DNA from: Berberis thunbergii
Lineage: Eukaryota > Streptophyta > Magnoliopsida > Ranunculales > Berberidaceae
Assembly (NCBI GenBank): GCA_003290165.1
Contig: QNQO01000683.1
Location: forward strand, 434,001-498,000
Direction of reading: 5' to 3'
Length of the DNA: 64,000 nucleotides
Positions 44,241 to 55,454 of this stretch are shown here, one piece after another. The notes below the pieces were generated by a model that was not told where the DNA came from, did no database searches, and saw only the letters and a program-made list of their open reading frames with translations. Both the position numbers and the translations under genes were made by a program. Each line of letters begins with the position of its first letter. Position 1 is the first letter of the stretch.

Positions 44241-45583
44241 CTTTCTCTTCTCTTCCTCCTCCTCACTGCCTCTCTTATTTGGTCGATTTTTTTTTCTCAG
44301 GTAAAGATTTCAACTTGGGGTTTTCTATTCATGCATTCCAATAGCTACTAACTAGTATTTTCTGTCTCTTTTGTTTTTTGTAGAGTCTCAGACAAATCAT
44401 TTGATGTTTCATTTTATTTTTTCTTATAATCATTTAGTTGTGTAATCTTATTTGATCAGTTACTGTATGTGTTTGTATGCTTAGAAAGATGAATGGGTAT
44501 TGCTGTTTTTTCTATTAAATTGTTCTTCAGTAGAGGAAACAACTGCATATGTTATCGATTTTAAGAGGGGTTAGGGTAATTTGAGTGATGATGCTTAAAT
44601 TGGGCATTGCTATTGAAGTTATTATAGTTTGCAACTTTGATCTGCTTTCACTTCAGTGGAGTGGGTTTGCTTTGGTAGTTCGAGAAAGATGGGTTCTTGA
44701 TGACATTTCAAGTTTTCAACACTATATGTGAGTGTTGGTTTTGGTATATCTTTCTCTTGGTTAGCATAGATAGTTCTTCAGATAAATTGAAATTATGATT
44801 TTCTGAATGATGTTATGTTAGTTATGATAAGATGTATGAGAGGCTAGCTTCAACATAGGCTGATTACATGCCATGATTGCTCATCAGTGAAATTTTGTTG
44901 TCTGGTTGTCCCACTGCTAGTGCTTTGAAAAAAATTGGAGTGTTTTTCCTTGTCAAATCTTTATATGGGGTACTTTTGTTTCAAAGAGGAAATCTTTGAT
45001 GTAATATCTAGTGTTTTTCACGATATGTGGTATTATGAACAAAACAAACGTAGTTTATGATAAATGATCTATTTTTCCATAATGACTTGCACTTCTCTTT
45101 CAGCTTCTAAACGCCGCTTTCAATTAAAGATTTTGAAACAATGATGTGTTTTTTAATATGATTAATCGGAGTAAAATTTCTGTTTGTTTTCACTATTTGA
45201 TCATGGTTAGTTTCCACCTTGCAGTTGAAATCTCAGTCATCCATTGTTTTGGTTGGTGTTCTGGTGTTGGATACTGGGTAGTATCAGTTTCTACCTTGGT
45301 ATGGTCCTAGCTGTGTTTTTCCTAAAATGATAATATCGTTTCATCCTTTCAGCTGCTTGAGTTGTTCGGAGTTCCAATTTCTTGGTATGTTTTGTTTGTT
45401 TTAGTTTTTTGTTTCCCCTTCAATGATAAGAGTACTACTTATTGCTTATGGCATTTGTTTATATTGAGTACTAATTATTGCTTGTAGCATTTGTTTCTCT
45501 TACAGTTGTGCCAATCTACCTCCATCTAGTATACTAGTAACTCGTTCGAGGTGCTTCTTTCCAAACAGAACAGAAAAGAAGAG

Positions 45584-47557
45584 ATGTGTAGAATCTGGTC
45601 GACAACAATCCGTCTCCTCAACCAGTATCAGCTCATCCCCTCCTCAAAATCGGATCTTCCCTTCATTCTCATTTTCACAAAGAACTTCACTTCCTTAGAC
45701 CAAAACAAACATATTCCAAGGCAAGACGCAATCAACAACAACAATCAAGATGGATCGACTGTGCCAAATGAGACAAGTCGAAGCTCTCAATTCATTCATC
45801 TTGAAAGTAAACCAAACATCTATGCTCAACACCCAAACTCTGACGAATACTCTGCAGACGTAGAAAAGATTTACAGAATCCTCCGTAATTTCCATTCTAG
45901 GGCTCCAAAACTAGAACTTGCTCTTCAAGGATCTGGAGTTGCGATAAGTTCTGCTTTAGTTGAACGTGTTATAAGTCGTTGTGGTGACGCTGGGAATCTG
46001 AGTTTTTGGTTTTTCTCCTGGGCTTCAACTCAGCCCGGGTATAGACCCAGCTATGAAGTCTACAAATCCATGATCAGAAGCCTGAGCAAAATGAGACAAT
46101 TTGGTGCTGTGTGGGCTTTAATTGAAGAGATGAGAAAACGGCATCCTCAGTTTCTCACTGCTGATGCTTTTATGGTTTTAATGCGGAGATTTGCTTCTGC
46201 AAAGATGGTTCAGAAAGCAATTGATGTGCTGGAAGAAATGCCCAAGTATGGGTGTGAGCCAGATGAGCATGTATTTGGGTGTTTGCTGGATGCTTTGTGT
46301 AAGAATGGTAATGTGAAGGAAGCAGCTAAGCTTTTTGAAGAAATGAGAATGAAGTTTACACCAAATCTCAAACACTTTACTTCCTTGTTGTATGGTTGGT
46401 GTAAAGAAGGGAAGCTAATGGAGGCTAAATATGTTCTTGTTCAGATGAGGGAAGCTGGTTTTGAACCAGACATTGTGGTGTTCAATAATTTGCTTAGCGG
46501 GTATGCCATGGCAGGGAAAATGCAGGATGCTTTTGATCTCTTAGAAGAGATGAAAAGAAAAGGATGTGCTCCGAATGCAACTTCATATACAATTTTGATT
46601 CAGTCACTTTGTTCCAAGGAAAAGATGGAGGAAGCAATGCGTGTATATTTTGAGATGAGAAAGAATGATTGTGTTGCTGATGTTATCACCTACACTACTC
46701 TGATTAGTGGGTTTTGCAAGTGGGGAAAGATTGATAAGGCGTATGAGCTTCTTGATACTATGATCCAACAAGGTTGTATGCCAAACCAAACAACTTATCT
46801 TCATATATTGTTGGCTCTTGAGAAGAAAGAGCAATTGGAAGAGTGTATGGAACTTGTAGAGGAGATGGAGAAGGTTGGTTGCATGCCTGATTTAAGCACG
46901 TACAACACAATGATTCGGTTGGGTTGTAAGTTGGGAGAGGTGGATCAATGTGTTCATACTTGGAATAAAATGGAAGCCAGTGGGCATACACCAGGGCTCG
47001 ATACATTCACCATTATGATCCATGGGTTTATTGCACAAGATCGTTTCATTGATGCGTGTAAATACTTCAAAGAGATGGTTGGACGAGGACTTCTGTCTGG
47101 TCCCCTATATGGGACTTTAAAGGAGCTTTTGAATTCTCTTTTGAGAGCGCAAAAGATCGAGATGGCAAAAGATGTGTGGGGTTGCATGGTGAATAAAGGG
47201 TGTGATCTCAATGTGTATGAATGGACAATTTGGATTCATGCATTGTTCTCTAATGGGCTTCTGAAGGAAGCTTGTTCTTACTGTTTGGACATGATGGAAG
47301 CTGGCGTCATGCCTCAGCCGGATACCTTTGCAAAGCTCATGCGGGGTTTGAAAAAACTTTATAACAGGGAAATTGCTGCAGAGATCACAGATAAGGTGAG
47401 AAAAATGGCTGCAGACAGGCAGATGACCTTCAAAATGTATAAACGACGAGGTGAGAGGGACTTGAAAGAGAAAGCTAAGGAGAAAACAGATGGGAGGAAG
47501 AGAAGGGCTCGAAAACGTCAATGGGGTCCATCGAAAGGTAAAGCCAACATTGTGTAA
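45584..47557 (+). CDS. P-class pentatricopeptide repeat protein, probably mitochondrial
   Basis: RNA-binding organelle protein of 657 aa in one exon, like Arabidopsis At3g49730/At5g65820. The frame is open 11 codons further upstream but only with GTG; I start at the ATG at 45584. The N terminus MCRIWSTTIRLLNQYQL is basic and hydroxylated with no early acidic residues, fitting a mitochondrial transit peptide. A linker with VEKIYRILRNFHSR precedes about a dozen 35-residue repeats (about residues 160-600), for example TYTTLISGFCKWGKIDKAYE and SYTILIQSLCSKEKMEEAM. The tail is very basic (KRRARKRQWG). No DYW or E domain is present, so it is a P-type protein for stability, splicing or translation rather than a C-to-U editing factor. 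The leader contains a 1.2-kb intron (44301-45505). Confidence 0.93.
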   Translation: MCRIWSTTIRLLNQYQLIPSSKSDLPFILIFTKNFTSLDQNKHIPRQDAINNNNQDGSTVPNETSRSSQFIHLESKPNIYAQHPNSDEYSADVEKIYRILRNFHSRAPKLELALQGSGVAISSALVERVISRCGDAGNLSFWFFSWASTQPGYRPSYEVYKSMIRSLSKMRQFGAVWALIEEMRKRHPQFLTADAFMVLMRRFASAKMVQKAIDVLEEMPKYGCEPDEHVFGCLLDALCKNGNVKEAAKLFEEMRMKFTPNLKHFTSLLYGWCKEGKLMEAKYVLVQMREAGFEPDIVVFNNLLSGYAMAGKMQDAFDLLEEMKRKGCAPNATSYTILIQSLCSKEKMEEAMRVYFEMRKNDCVADVITYTTLISGFCKWGKIDKAYELLDTMIQQGCMPNQTTYLHILLALEKKEQLEECMELVEEMEKVGCMPDLSTYNTMIRLGCKLGEVDQCVHTWNKMEASGHTPGLDTFTIMIHGFIAQDRFIDACKYFKEMVGRGLLSGPLYGTLKELLNSLLRAQKIEMAKDVWGCMVNKGCDLNVYEWTIWIHALFSNGLLKEACSYCLDMMEAGVMPQPDTFAKLMRGLKKLYNREIAAEITDKVRKMAADRQMTFKMYKRRGERDLKEKAKEKTDGRKRRARKRQWGPSKGKANIV

Positions 47558-48600
47558 CTTGATAATACACAAGAGCCGGACTTGTTGCATGTATTGTAAT
47601 TGCTTTGTGAAGGACAGGGTGAAGATTGCGAAGGGTCCTTAAACTAAAAATCCTTAAGCTGAGAGCAGAGTAACAGAATGTATCAGTTTGAAGTAGGCAG
47701 AATGTATGATGGTCGAATTTTATTCTTAGCAGAAGGGCAATGTTGACAATCCTGCTGTGCAAGCATTGAAACTTGAAGGTGTTGATGTTAATCTGATGAA
47801 GAAAAAAAGGAAGATACATAGTTGAAGAAAACTGATCTGAAGGGAACTTTTCTGTTAAGGGCAGCTCACAAGCAAATCAGAAGAATCTGAGATTCAGAAT
47901 GTGTGGTGGTCCTCTATGATTTTGAAAAGGTTGTAAATAAGGGCATTCCGACGAAACAATAATCTTGGACCATAAAGAATTCCTTTGGTCTTAGTTTGTT
48001 GCTTGACAATTGATGATGATGAAAAGATGCTAACTAATGTGGCATATTAGCCTAAGGGTTGGTTGCGGAATTATGTGGTTCAAAGCTGTGAAGGTTTGAT
48101 TGGGTTGCATTTGCATACAGCTTGGGATTGGGAAGTGACTTTCCTTTTTACAGAAATGGTGAATGCTCATTTGAGATGTTTGGGATATTATGTTTTGTTA
48201 TCATAGCTTTATTTTAACACTGTTAATGCTCAGGCTATCATAACATTGATTTTTTTGATATTTCTTTGTTAATTTAAGTGTTATTAGGAATGGATATAAA
48301 AAAAATAACTGACCTGTAGAATCTGCAAATACACTTCAATTTGTGCATTGTAGTTCAGCGAGCTCGTACATTAATCATCGAAATACTGTTAACTCCTCCC
48401 TAATAAAAACAATGCCAATTCGCAGATAATCTTGAACATGGTTTGGGAATGAAAATTCAAAATCAAAACATGTAATTTACAGCAACCTCCAGTTGCAGAA
48501 TTGCTATATATTTCATTTTAAAGCCACATTAGATACAAAATAACTGTGTACATAATAAAATCTTTCAAAAGTTGTGCACAGTGCATTCGCCTATAAATAC
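47558..48600. other. 3' flanks of PPR gene and J-domain gene
   Basis: No additional gene is recognised in this AT-rich spacer between convergent genes. Confidence 0.4.
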
Positions 48601-48819
48601 ATAAACATCTCTCTTTTTCTAACTAGATTAGACCACTACCAACAGCTTTTAACCAACATGAGTATCCAAACTTCCAATTCCCGCTTAAAGAATACACCAT
48701 ACTCAGGATGCTCGCTTTGAAAAAAATTAGGTCATAAGGAAATCTGGGGTTGCAGAAATCTTTGATCAACTTATTTATGGACCTCCCCTGAATAACACAT
48801 CTTGGGTAAGTTGCGATCA

Positions 48820-51800
48820 TTATTTCCCGTTCTTTCTTTCTGATTTTATGGCTTCGTAGGATGTCATGACCTCTTTAAACTTTGCTTCAGCAGCTTCTGC
48901 ACCAAACATAAGAAACAACATTAATCAAATGAGAAAAGTAAAGCAGCACCCAAATAGAACAGAGGGGTAAGATGATTCCATTTCTAACCTTTATTATCCT
49001 GGTTTTGATCTGGATGATACTCCATTGCTTTCGCTCTGAAAGCCGTCTGCACAGCAAGATTAAACTCTTTTAGACATTCAAGTGAGTGAAGAGAAAGACA
49101 TTCAAGTGAGTCAAAAGAAACAATCATCCCTATATCAATGTAAAACTATGTGGTATTCAAGTTGGACATTATAACTAGGCCAAAGCTTGAAAAGAATTAC
49201 AACTTTACAGAACTCAAACTATAAAGGAAAGCAGAGCAACTAAAGGATACCTTTATCTCATCCTCTGTGTATGGTTTTGTTCTCCACCTTTCACAAAAGA
49301 ATACAAAGTAAATAAGTACATATACACAAATATAGAGCAATACATGCATGCAACCAAATAAGTCACAAGAAAAATTATCACACATTTTTAATATATATGT
49401 TTTATTCGCGTGAGGAAACAATATCAAGCTTCAAACCGCATGACGTAACTAGAATGAAGTTGTCAATTAAACCTTATGCTACTGCAGTAAGAACAATGGT
49501 GCATTTGGGATAAGTATCTAATTTTGGAAGAGGTTGGAGAAGACTTGGTGAGATAATATATACACACAGCTATAGCACAATGAATTTTGGTTCTGCTCTA
49601 ATACTGCTTGATTTTCCTCAGTTAGATCAGTACACATCATCTGTCGAACAACATTCTGTAAGTATATATCCATTTCAGTAACCACCTCCAATATGTTGTT
49701 TCATCCTCTCTTTACAGGCAGGAGATTATTTGAGCCAAAAACAATCATGTAAAGGAAAAAGTATCCTCCAGTATGCATTTTGGGCAGTGATAAATAAAAA
49801 TATATAACTGATATTCGAATTGGGAGGAAAACAACTGAGATTTCTTTCTTTCGAAAATCCATTTTCTAATGGAAACAAGTAGAAACAGTATTTGTGGCTG
49901 TATATGAATTCAAGCATGTGTGCACACTATTCATTCCATAAATAAGGGATACTCAAATAGCAAACGCTTGATATAAGAAGAAGAATTCCAATCAGTAGGG
50001 GGAAAGGACCCTTATATGACCTAAGAATTAAGATTCTGTGGCTTCTGCCTCATCTTATTTCATTTCAATTTTATGGTATTGTTCCTTTTTATGACTAAAC
50101 CTAACTGACAGAAATCTTGATATAGTTATATATAGTATCAAATAAGTTATTTCGTAAATATTGATTGTGTTTCTCTCTTTCCCCCTCCCTCCCAACTAAA
50201 TTTTCTAACTTATCTTGTTTGAAAAAACCAAGTTCATTGATCTTGTAGCAGTTTCAAGCATTACCGGTCGAGGCCCAAAACTGAATAGTGATGTGATAAT
50301 AAAGTAGCCCCAGCCTGTCTAGGAATTGAACGCGAATCAGCTCTTCGATCTTTAAAGGATGGATCACCCTTCCAATACCAATCATCTCGCTGGAAATGCT
50401 GATGATAAGCACCAGGGCCGTATTCTCTCCAAGTTTCATAGCTCTTCTTATATTTGGTTCTTTCCCTGTTGAACACACTCTGCATACGCCTTATGCGCTC
50501 CTACAAAAAGCAAAGGAGAAACTATTTGAATGGAGGGCTAAACAAGATAGTTATAGAATGCAAACATAACCAATAGTAAAAGAAAAATAGCCACTTCCCG
50601 TCCATTGAGAAATTTCGCGAAGTAGAACCAGGAAAAGATTATCTATATGACAAGATCATCTTTCTATATGAACAAAAGGCCATCACAAGATTATCTCTGA
50701 CTTTTTTAATAAAAAGAAATGAGAAAAAGAGTAACCAGAGGAATAGATGTTTCAAAATCTTTAAAATTCTTTGGAGCACACTTCTCTTTGACTAAGGGAT
50801 ATATAATCATAAGTCGTAACAAGAAGCTCACAGGAACAGTTGTGTGTGATTGAATGACATGATGGGGGAAGACACCAAACATTGTGTGTGTGATTGAATG
50901 ACAGGATGGGGGGAAGACACACCAAACATGAATTTGCTTTTACGCAAGCTGGCTTTAAAGCATACGTGGGTCAATACGAGCCAACAACTAACTTACTATA
51001 CCAGGATGAGCTATGTGAGAACAACATGGATACGGGTATCCATATCCATGAAGTGTCAGACATGTTGGCTAGAAAATCAACAATACGAGATACGCTAGGG
51101 GACACACTTGTACTTTTAGTATTATTTAATTTTTAAAATTTTTTTGAATTATTAGTCACATTTATTAACTTTTGAAGGTCAATATTTTTGTACTAACTTG
51201 CGATAACCAAGGAAGCACAAACTCTTTAAAGAACTTGCCGCACCCGTGTCTGACGGTATCCGATACAGCCACTCGCCCAACATGCGTCAAACACGTGGTC
51301 AACATGTCGACGAATGTTAAAACACATGGTCAATGCGGTCAACGTGTCAGACACGCCTCCGACACCCAAAACTCGGCCAGACACATTCAAGACAATCATT
51401 TATTTAATTTTTTTACTTTTAGGTGGGCTATAATAACCAACTAATTTAAAGGTCGTTCGTTAATCCGTCTGAAATGAAAGACTTTCAAATGTGATTCAAA
51501 ACACAGAAGGCAATGAAAAGCCACTGAAGCATAGAGCTAGTCTATGTTTAATCTTAATCTTAATTTCTTTCCTTTTGTGCTTCTCCTATCTTCTACTTTT
51601 TTTACTCTACCTTGCTTTTTCTAGTAATCTTCTTCTCCACTTTTCTACCTCTTCTTCTTCTCTACTTTTTCTTCTCCATGCTCTCTTTTCTACTTTTTTT
51701 TTACTTGCAACAAAGATGAAGACACTTTTGGTGCTTCATTTTCAACTTCATACCTCTTGTTTTTCTTCTTTAAAAGGAAAAAAAAGGTATTACATGTCGC

Positions 51801-53682
51801 TAAGTCTTGGATTTGGAATATCGTCGAGTCAACATGTCATGTTCATGTTTGTGTTTTACATCCTTGGCAATAATATGCTTGTATATTAGTATAGAATTTC
51901 TAGCTTCCACATTATCTGATATGAAGATTCCATTAGAAGTCGTTCCACATAAAATGGTATGAAAGTTATCCATTAGAAGTCGTTCCACATAAAATGGTAT
52001 GAAAGTTATCTAAATCCCAATCACGAAAGAAAGCAACAACGAGCTATCTTCACGCTAGCTAGTCAAAGTTGTTCCTTGTTTAAAAGAAGGGGAATAAACT
52101 GCAGAATTATCTGCTGCCACGATGTTTTACTTTGTGAAAATAGCTATGTTTCCCCAAAATTAGACAGTCCTATTGCTTCATAACACTTGAGAAAACGGCC
52201 AAAATAAAAGGAAACGTATAGACAAAAGGAAGAGAGACCAAACTCACCACTCTCTCCATTTCTTCTTCATACTCTTCTTGCATTCGACGATTATATCTTC
52301 TCCTAGCTTCTTCCTTGAAACTGGAACGAAATGAACTTCTAGTTGCCTCTTTCCATGATGATTGTGACCTGGAAAACTTGGTGACAGGATTACAAAGCTT
52401 TCAGTCAAACAATTCGGTTTAAGAAATAACAGATGTAGAGTTCTTTCTTTATCAATATGGTCAACACACACAATATTTGCATAACACTGAAAGCTAAGCA
52501 TAACTGGTTCTCTTCTTCCATGGTTCCACAACATGAAGAACACGAAGGTTTTGTCTAGAGATGAAAGGCATTTAATTTAGAAAGAGACCTACTAAAATAT
52601 GAATAAATAGAATAAAGACCAAGAAGTCCAAAACTAACTATCCATGCCTCTTTACAATGTGTGGTGTCTTCTGTCTGGAAAATAGGCACCTTTGCAAGGA
52701 TGGAAAGGAACTTCCAAGAGATAGTCATCTGGTATGAAGGGTCAATTAGTTAATGTTTCAGACATTTCCAAAAATTTAAGGTTCCTTTTCAGTTTGATGT
52801 CCAGTCAGGATTCAATCGAGTTTATGCATTTCTTCTTTTGCCTAGAGAATACAGGTTACACCGTTACATGTACGTAGTACATGTGTGCTTCGTACATGTG
52901 TGCTTAACCGACCAATAGTTGGGCACAATGAAACTCTTCTGTTTTGCTGATAAAAAAATTTTATATAATGTACCTGAGAGTATATCAGATCAATAGTTAC
53001 TCGCAATTGTCCAACCTGTGTGAGGTCATTGAACTGTTAGGTCACTATAATATGTAATCAATCACAAAAAAAGCTAATGCACTCAACGAAATTAAGAGAT
53101 TCAGCCTTGGAAATTAAACACCAATGTTCTTAACAAAAATTAAAAAAACTGAACAATATAAGATAAATGAACACAATCTATGGACAGTACTCATCCAAAC
53201 CTAACCTAAACGGGTGATACTCGACCAACGCACAGAATGAAAACTAGAGCTCCACATACCCATCAAATTCATACCACACAATTAGGTCACTTTAGAAATG
53301 ACCTGATTCACACTACATGACATACTTTTAAACTCTAAAGCCAGTTCTAAAGGAAACCAACTTTTCAAACTGCATAAAGATTGAATCTTTGCAAGAAAAC
53401 CTAACACCCAAATCGAAAAAAAAAAAGGCAAAATTCAAACACGATAAACAAAACACAGATTGTAAAAACAAATTAAAAGATGGAACTTACAGCAAAAGTG
53501 GTAACAGTAGCACCAATGAGACCGAAGATGAGAATCCCCCAAACCCTCATCCCATCTTCTTTCTCATGGTAAGGAGGAGAAGGAACGTGAGGCCATCTTG
53601 ATGTCGATGAATTTGACGAAGAAGAAGAAGAAGAGGTGGAGTTGTTCTTCGATTCTTCTTTGTTATTCGACTCTTCGACCAT
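48820..53682 (-). CDS. Membrane-anchored J-domain (DnaJ-like) protein
   Basis: Co-chaperone of Hsp70 type with a C-terminal J domain; 242 aa. Exons on the minus strand: 53682-53491, 52376-52248, 50500-50265, 49287-49251, 49046-48989 and 48896-48820, all in phase. The N terminus is Ser-rich and low in complexity. One transmembrane segment at about 47-65 (VWGILIFGLIGATVTTFAF) follows. A long Arg/Glu-rich helical region (RRRYNRRMQEEYEEEMERV) and the J domain at about 177-238 come next: HYSVLGLD, then the HPD signature (YHPDQNQDNKEAAEAKFKEV). The J domain is interrupted by three introns. The predicted topology is anchor first, J domain free in the cytosol or stroma; I cannot tell which membrane. 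Exon 2 uses acceptor CACCAAG, chosen because it alone keeps the frame. Confidence 0.88.
50841..50930. repeat. Tandem duplication of about 45 bp in J-protein intron
   Basis: TGTGTGTGATTGAATGACA, GATGGGGG and AAGACACCAAACAT occur twice in a row with small differences. Confidence 0.7.
50985..51400. repeat. CACGTGTC-rich repeat in J-protein intron
   Basis: The right part is full of words like CGTGTCTGACGG, AAACACGTGGTCAAC and GTGTCAGACACGCC, as in the element at 61163-62271. The left end is degraded, so the borders are approximate. Confidence 0.4.
51930..52009. repeat. Perfect 40-bp tandem duplication in J-protein intron
   Basis: The unit CCATTAGAAGTCGTTCCACA... (51930-51969) is repeated exactly at 51970-52009. 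The lack of any difference suggests a recent slippage or repair event. Confidence 0.9.
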
Positions 53683-53699
53683 CTTCGCCTCCTTTTGAT

Positions 53700-54608
53700 T
53701 CCCAAGCTAATTCGGATAATTGAAACCAACCCAACAAGGAGAGGAGGTTAAGGGTTCATCTCTCGATCGCAATTCTCTTCTTTCTTACTCCTTCTTCTTC
53801 TCGGTTTCGTCCAACCGCCACAAAAATGGAAGCTTTGGAGTCACCTTCTTTCTTCCTTTCTTTCTTTGCAGATGATTTTCGCTCTCGCTGTGTCGACTTT
53901 TATACCCAGCACAGTATCTTCTCTCTCTTGTGGTCAAGAAATCAGATCTCTCACCAATCTCAATGGCTGTGAGCTTATAAATCCACAACTCTTGATAAAC
54001 TGCGTCATGTTCTTCGTCCATCCGCTTTATGTTTTAATGATTTTTTTTTTTTTTTTTTTGAGTTTGGCCCTAATTTTTTATTTTAATCGAGTATAATTCT
54101 CATTTTCTAATTTTGTAACGTTAGAAAATGAAGGTCAAATTCAATTAAAATCAAACTCGATAAAATATAAATTAACGAGGGTTAAACTAAAAAAAAAAAA
54201 CCTTTAATATTTCATTTCATAAACCAAAAATTATTTTCATTTGCTTTTTTTATGAGATTTTAAATCTTAATTTTTATTGCTAAAAAAAAGAATTCATCAC
54301 TGTGTAAAAGCATGACCAAAACGCTATTATAGCATGTTTGAGGTAGCACGATACAAAAACTAGTGGGAAATAAATTTTTGATAATGCTTTATTGTTCAAC
54401 TATTAGGGAACGCGAAGATCTCATTGAATGTCGAGGAAAGAAATGGAAACGTAATATATATTAAGATGGTATTTTTTTTTTTTGAAGGGGTTAGAAGCTA
54501 ACTTCTAACTGGACTTAGAAGTTAGAAGTTTTGAATGGGTTTTTTTTGTGCAAATGAACTATTTATTTTGCTTCTAAATGAGATGTTGATTATAAGCTGT
54601 AAAATTAA
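53700..54608. other. J-protein gene upstream region and spacer
   Basis: A CT-rich 5' flank of the J-domain gene is followed by AT-rich sequence. TAACTTCTAAC and GTTAGAAGTT near 54500-54530 form a short perfect inverted repeat. No further gene. Confidence 0.35.
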
Positions 54609-55085
54609 ATGGCGTTTGTTTTTAAGTATTGACTAGAAGTTTTTTTTTACATTTTTGCCCATCACCGCAACTCTCAACGCCCACTACAAACTACTAACAT
54701 TAACTCTCTCTCCACTTGTTTTCTCTCCTCTAAATATCATTGAGATCATTTTCCACCACTACCAGAAACTACTTTATAACCCTCTCCATTCCTCGTACAA
54801 TTTTCAACGGAGAGGAATAAGAAGAAGAAGATAAGGAGGAGGAGAAGAGGATAGGGAGGGTAGTGGCGATGGTGGCGGCATTGCTTGCATAATAAAAAAG
54901 AGGTGGAGAAAGAAAGGATAGTTGATAGAGATCAAGGATAGTAGCAATTATTTTGAATTTATTGTGAGGTTATTATTAAAATATATTTTCATTAAGCACT
55001 CAGTGCTAAATGATCAGCATTCCCATAGTGTTTGCTCCCATAAAAGTTCATCTTCCTATTAAAACTAAAAACAAACACTCTTTTT
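54609..55085. mobile_element. Possible hAT-like MITE
   Basis: GGCGTTTGTTTTTAAGTATT and the inverse of AAAACTAAAAACAAACACTC give inverted ends of about 20 bp. The inside has CAGTGCTAAATGATCAGCA and a purine-rich stretch. No clear target duplication is seen. Confidence 0.35.
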
Positions 55086-55454
55086 AAAGTGTCCCGCTTC
55101 CTATTAAAACTCTCAGAGTCTATTCATAACCAAACACAAAACATCTAGTAATGAACCATCTAAGATTCATTTTAATGAGAAAATAAAGAGCACACAATCA
55201 CATCCTAACTCTTGTTGAGATCATGCATTGGGAAATTATCTTACAAGCACCAAACTGAGTGAACAAAAAAAAAGGGAAAATTATTTTTAAACGGTGTTCA
55301 TTAATGCCATCACATCATCAACTACAACAACAAACCAGTGTTCATTAATGCCTAATTCTTCATTATGCTCTATATATGTAAAACAATATAAACGAATGCT
55401 AGTCTTAAAACGGTCGCAATTAGCACTTTGTACATACTACAAGAACAACATGTG

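Noticed and set aside
46178..47819. Several minus-strand open frames of 65-157 residues
   Set aside because: All overlap the PPR gene or its 3' flank; none has family features, while the plus-strand frame has clear repeats.
51491..51889. 132-residue plus-strand open frame with many Leu, Ser and Phe
   Set aside because: It is low in complexity, CT-rich and intronic in the J-protein gene, with no recognisable domain.
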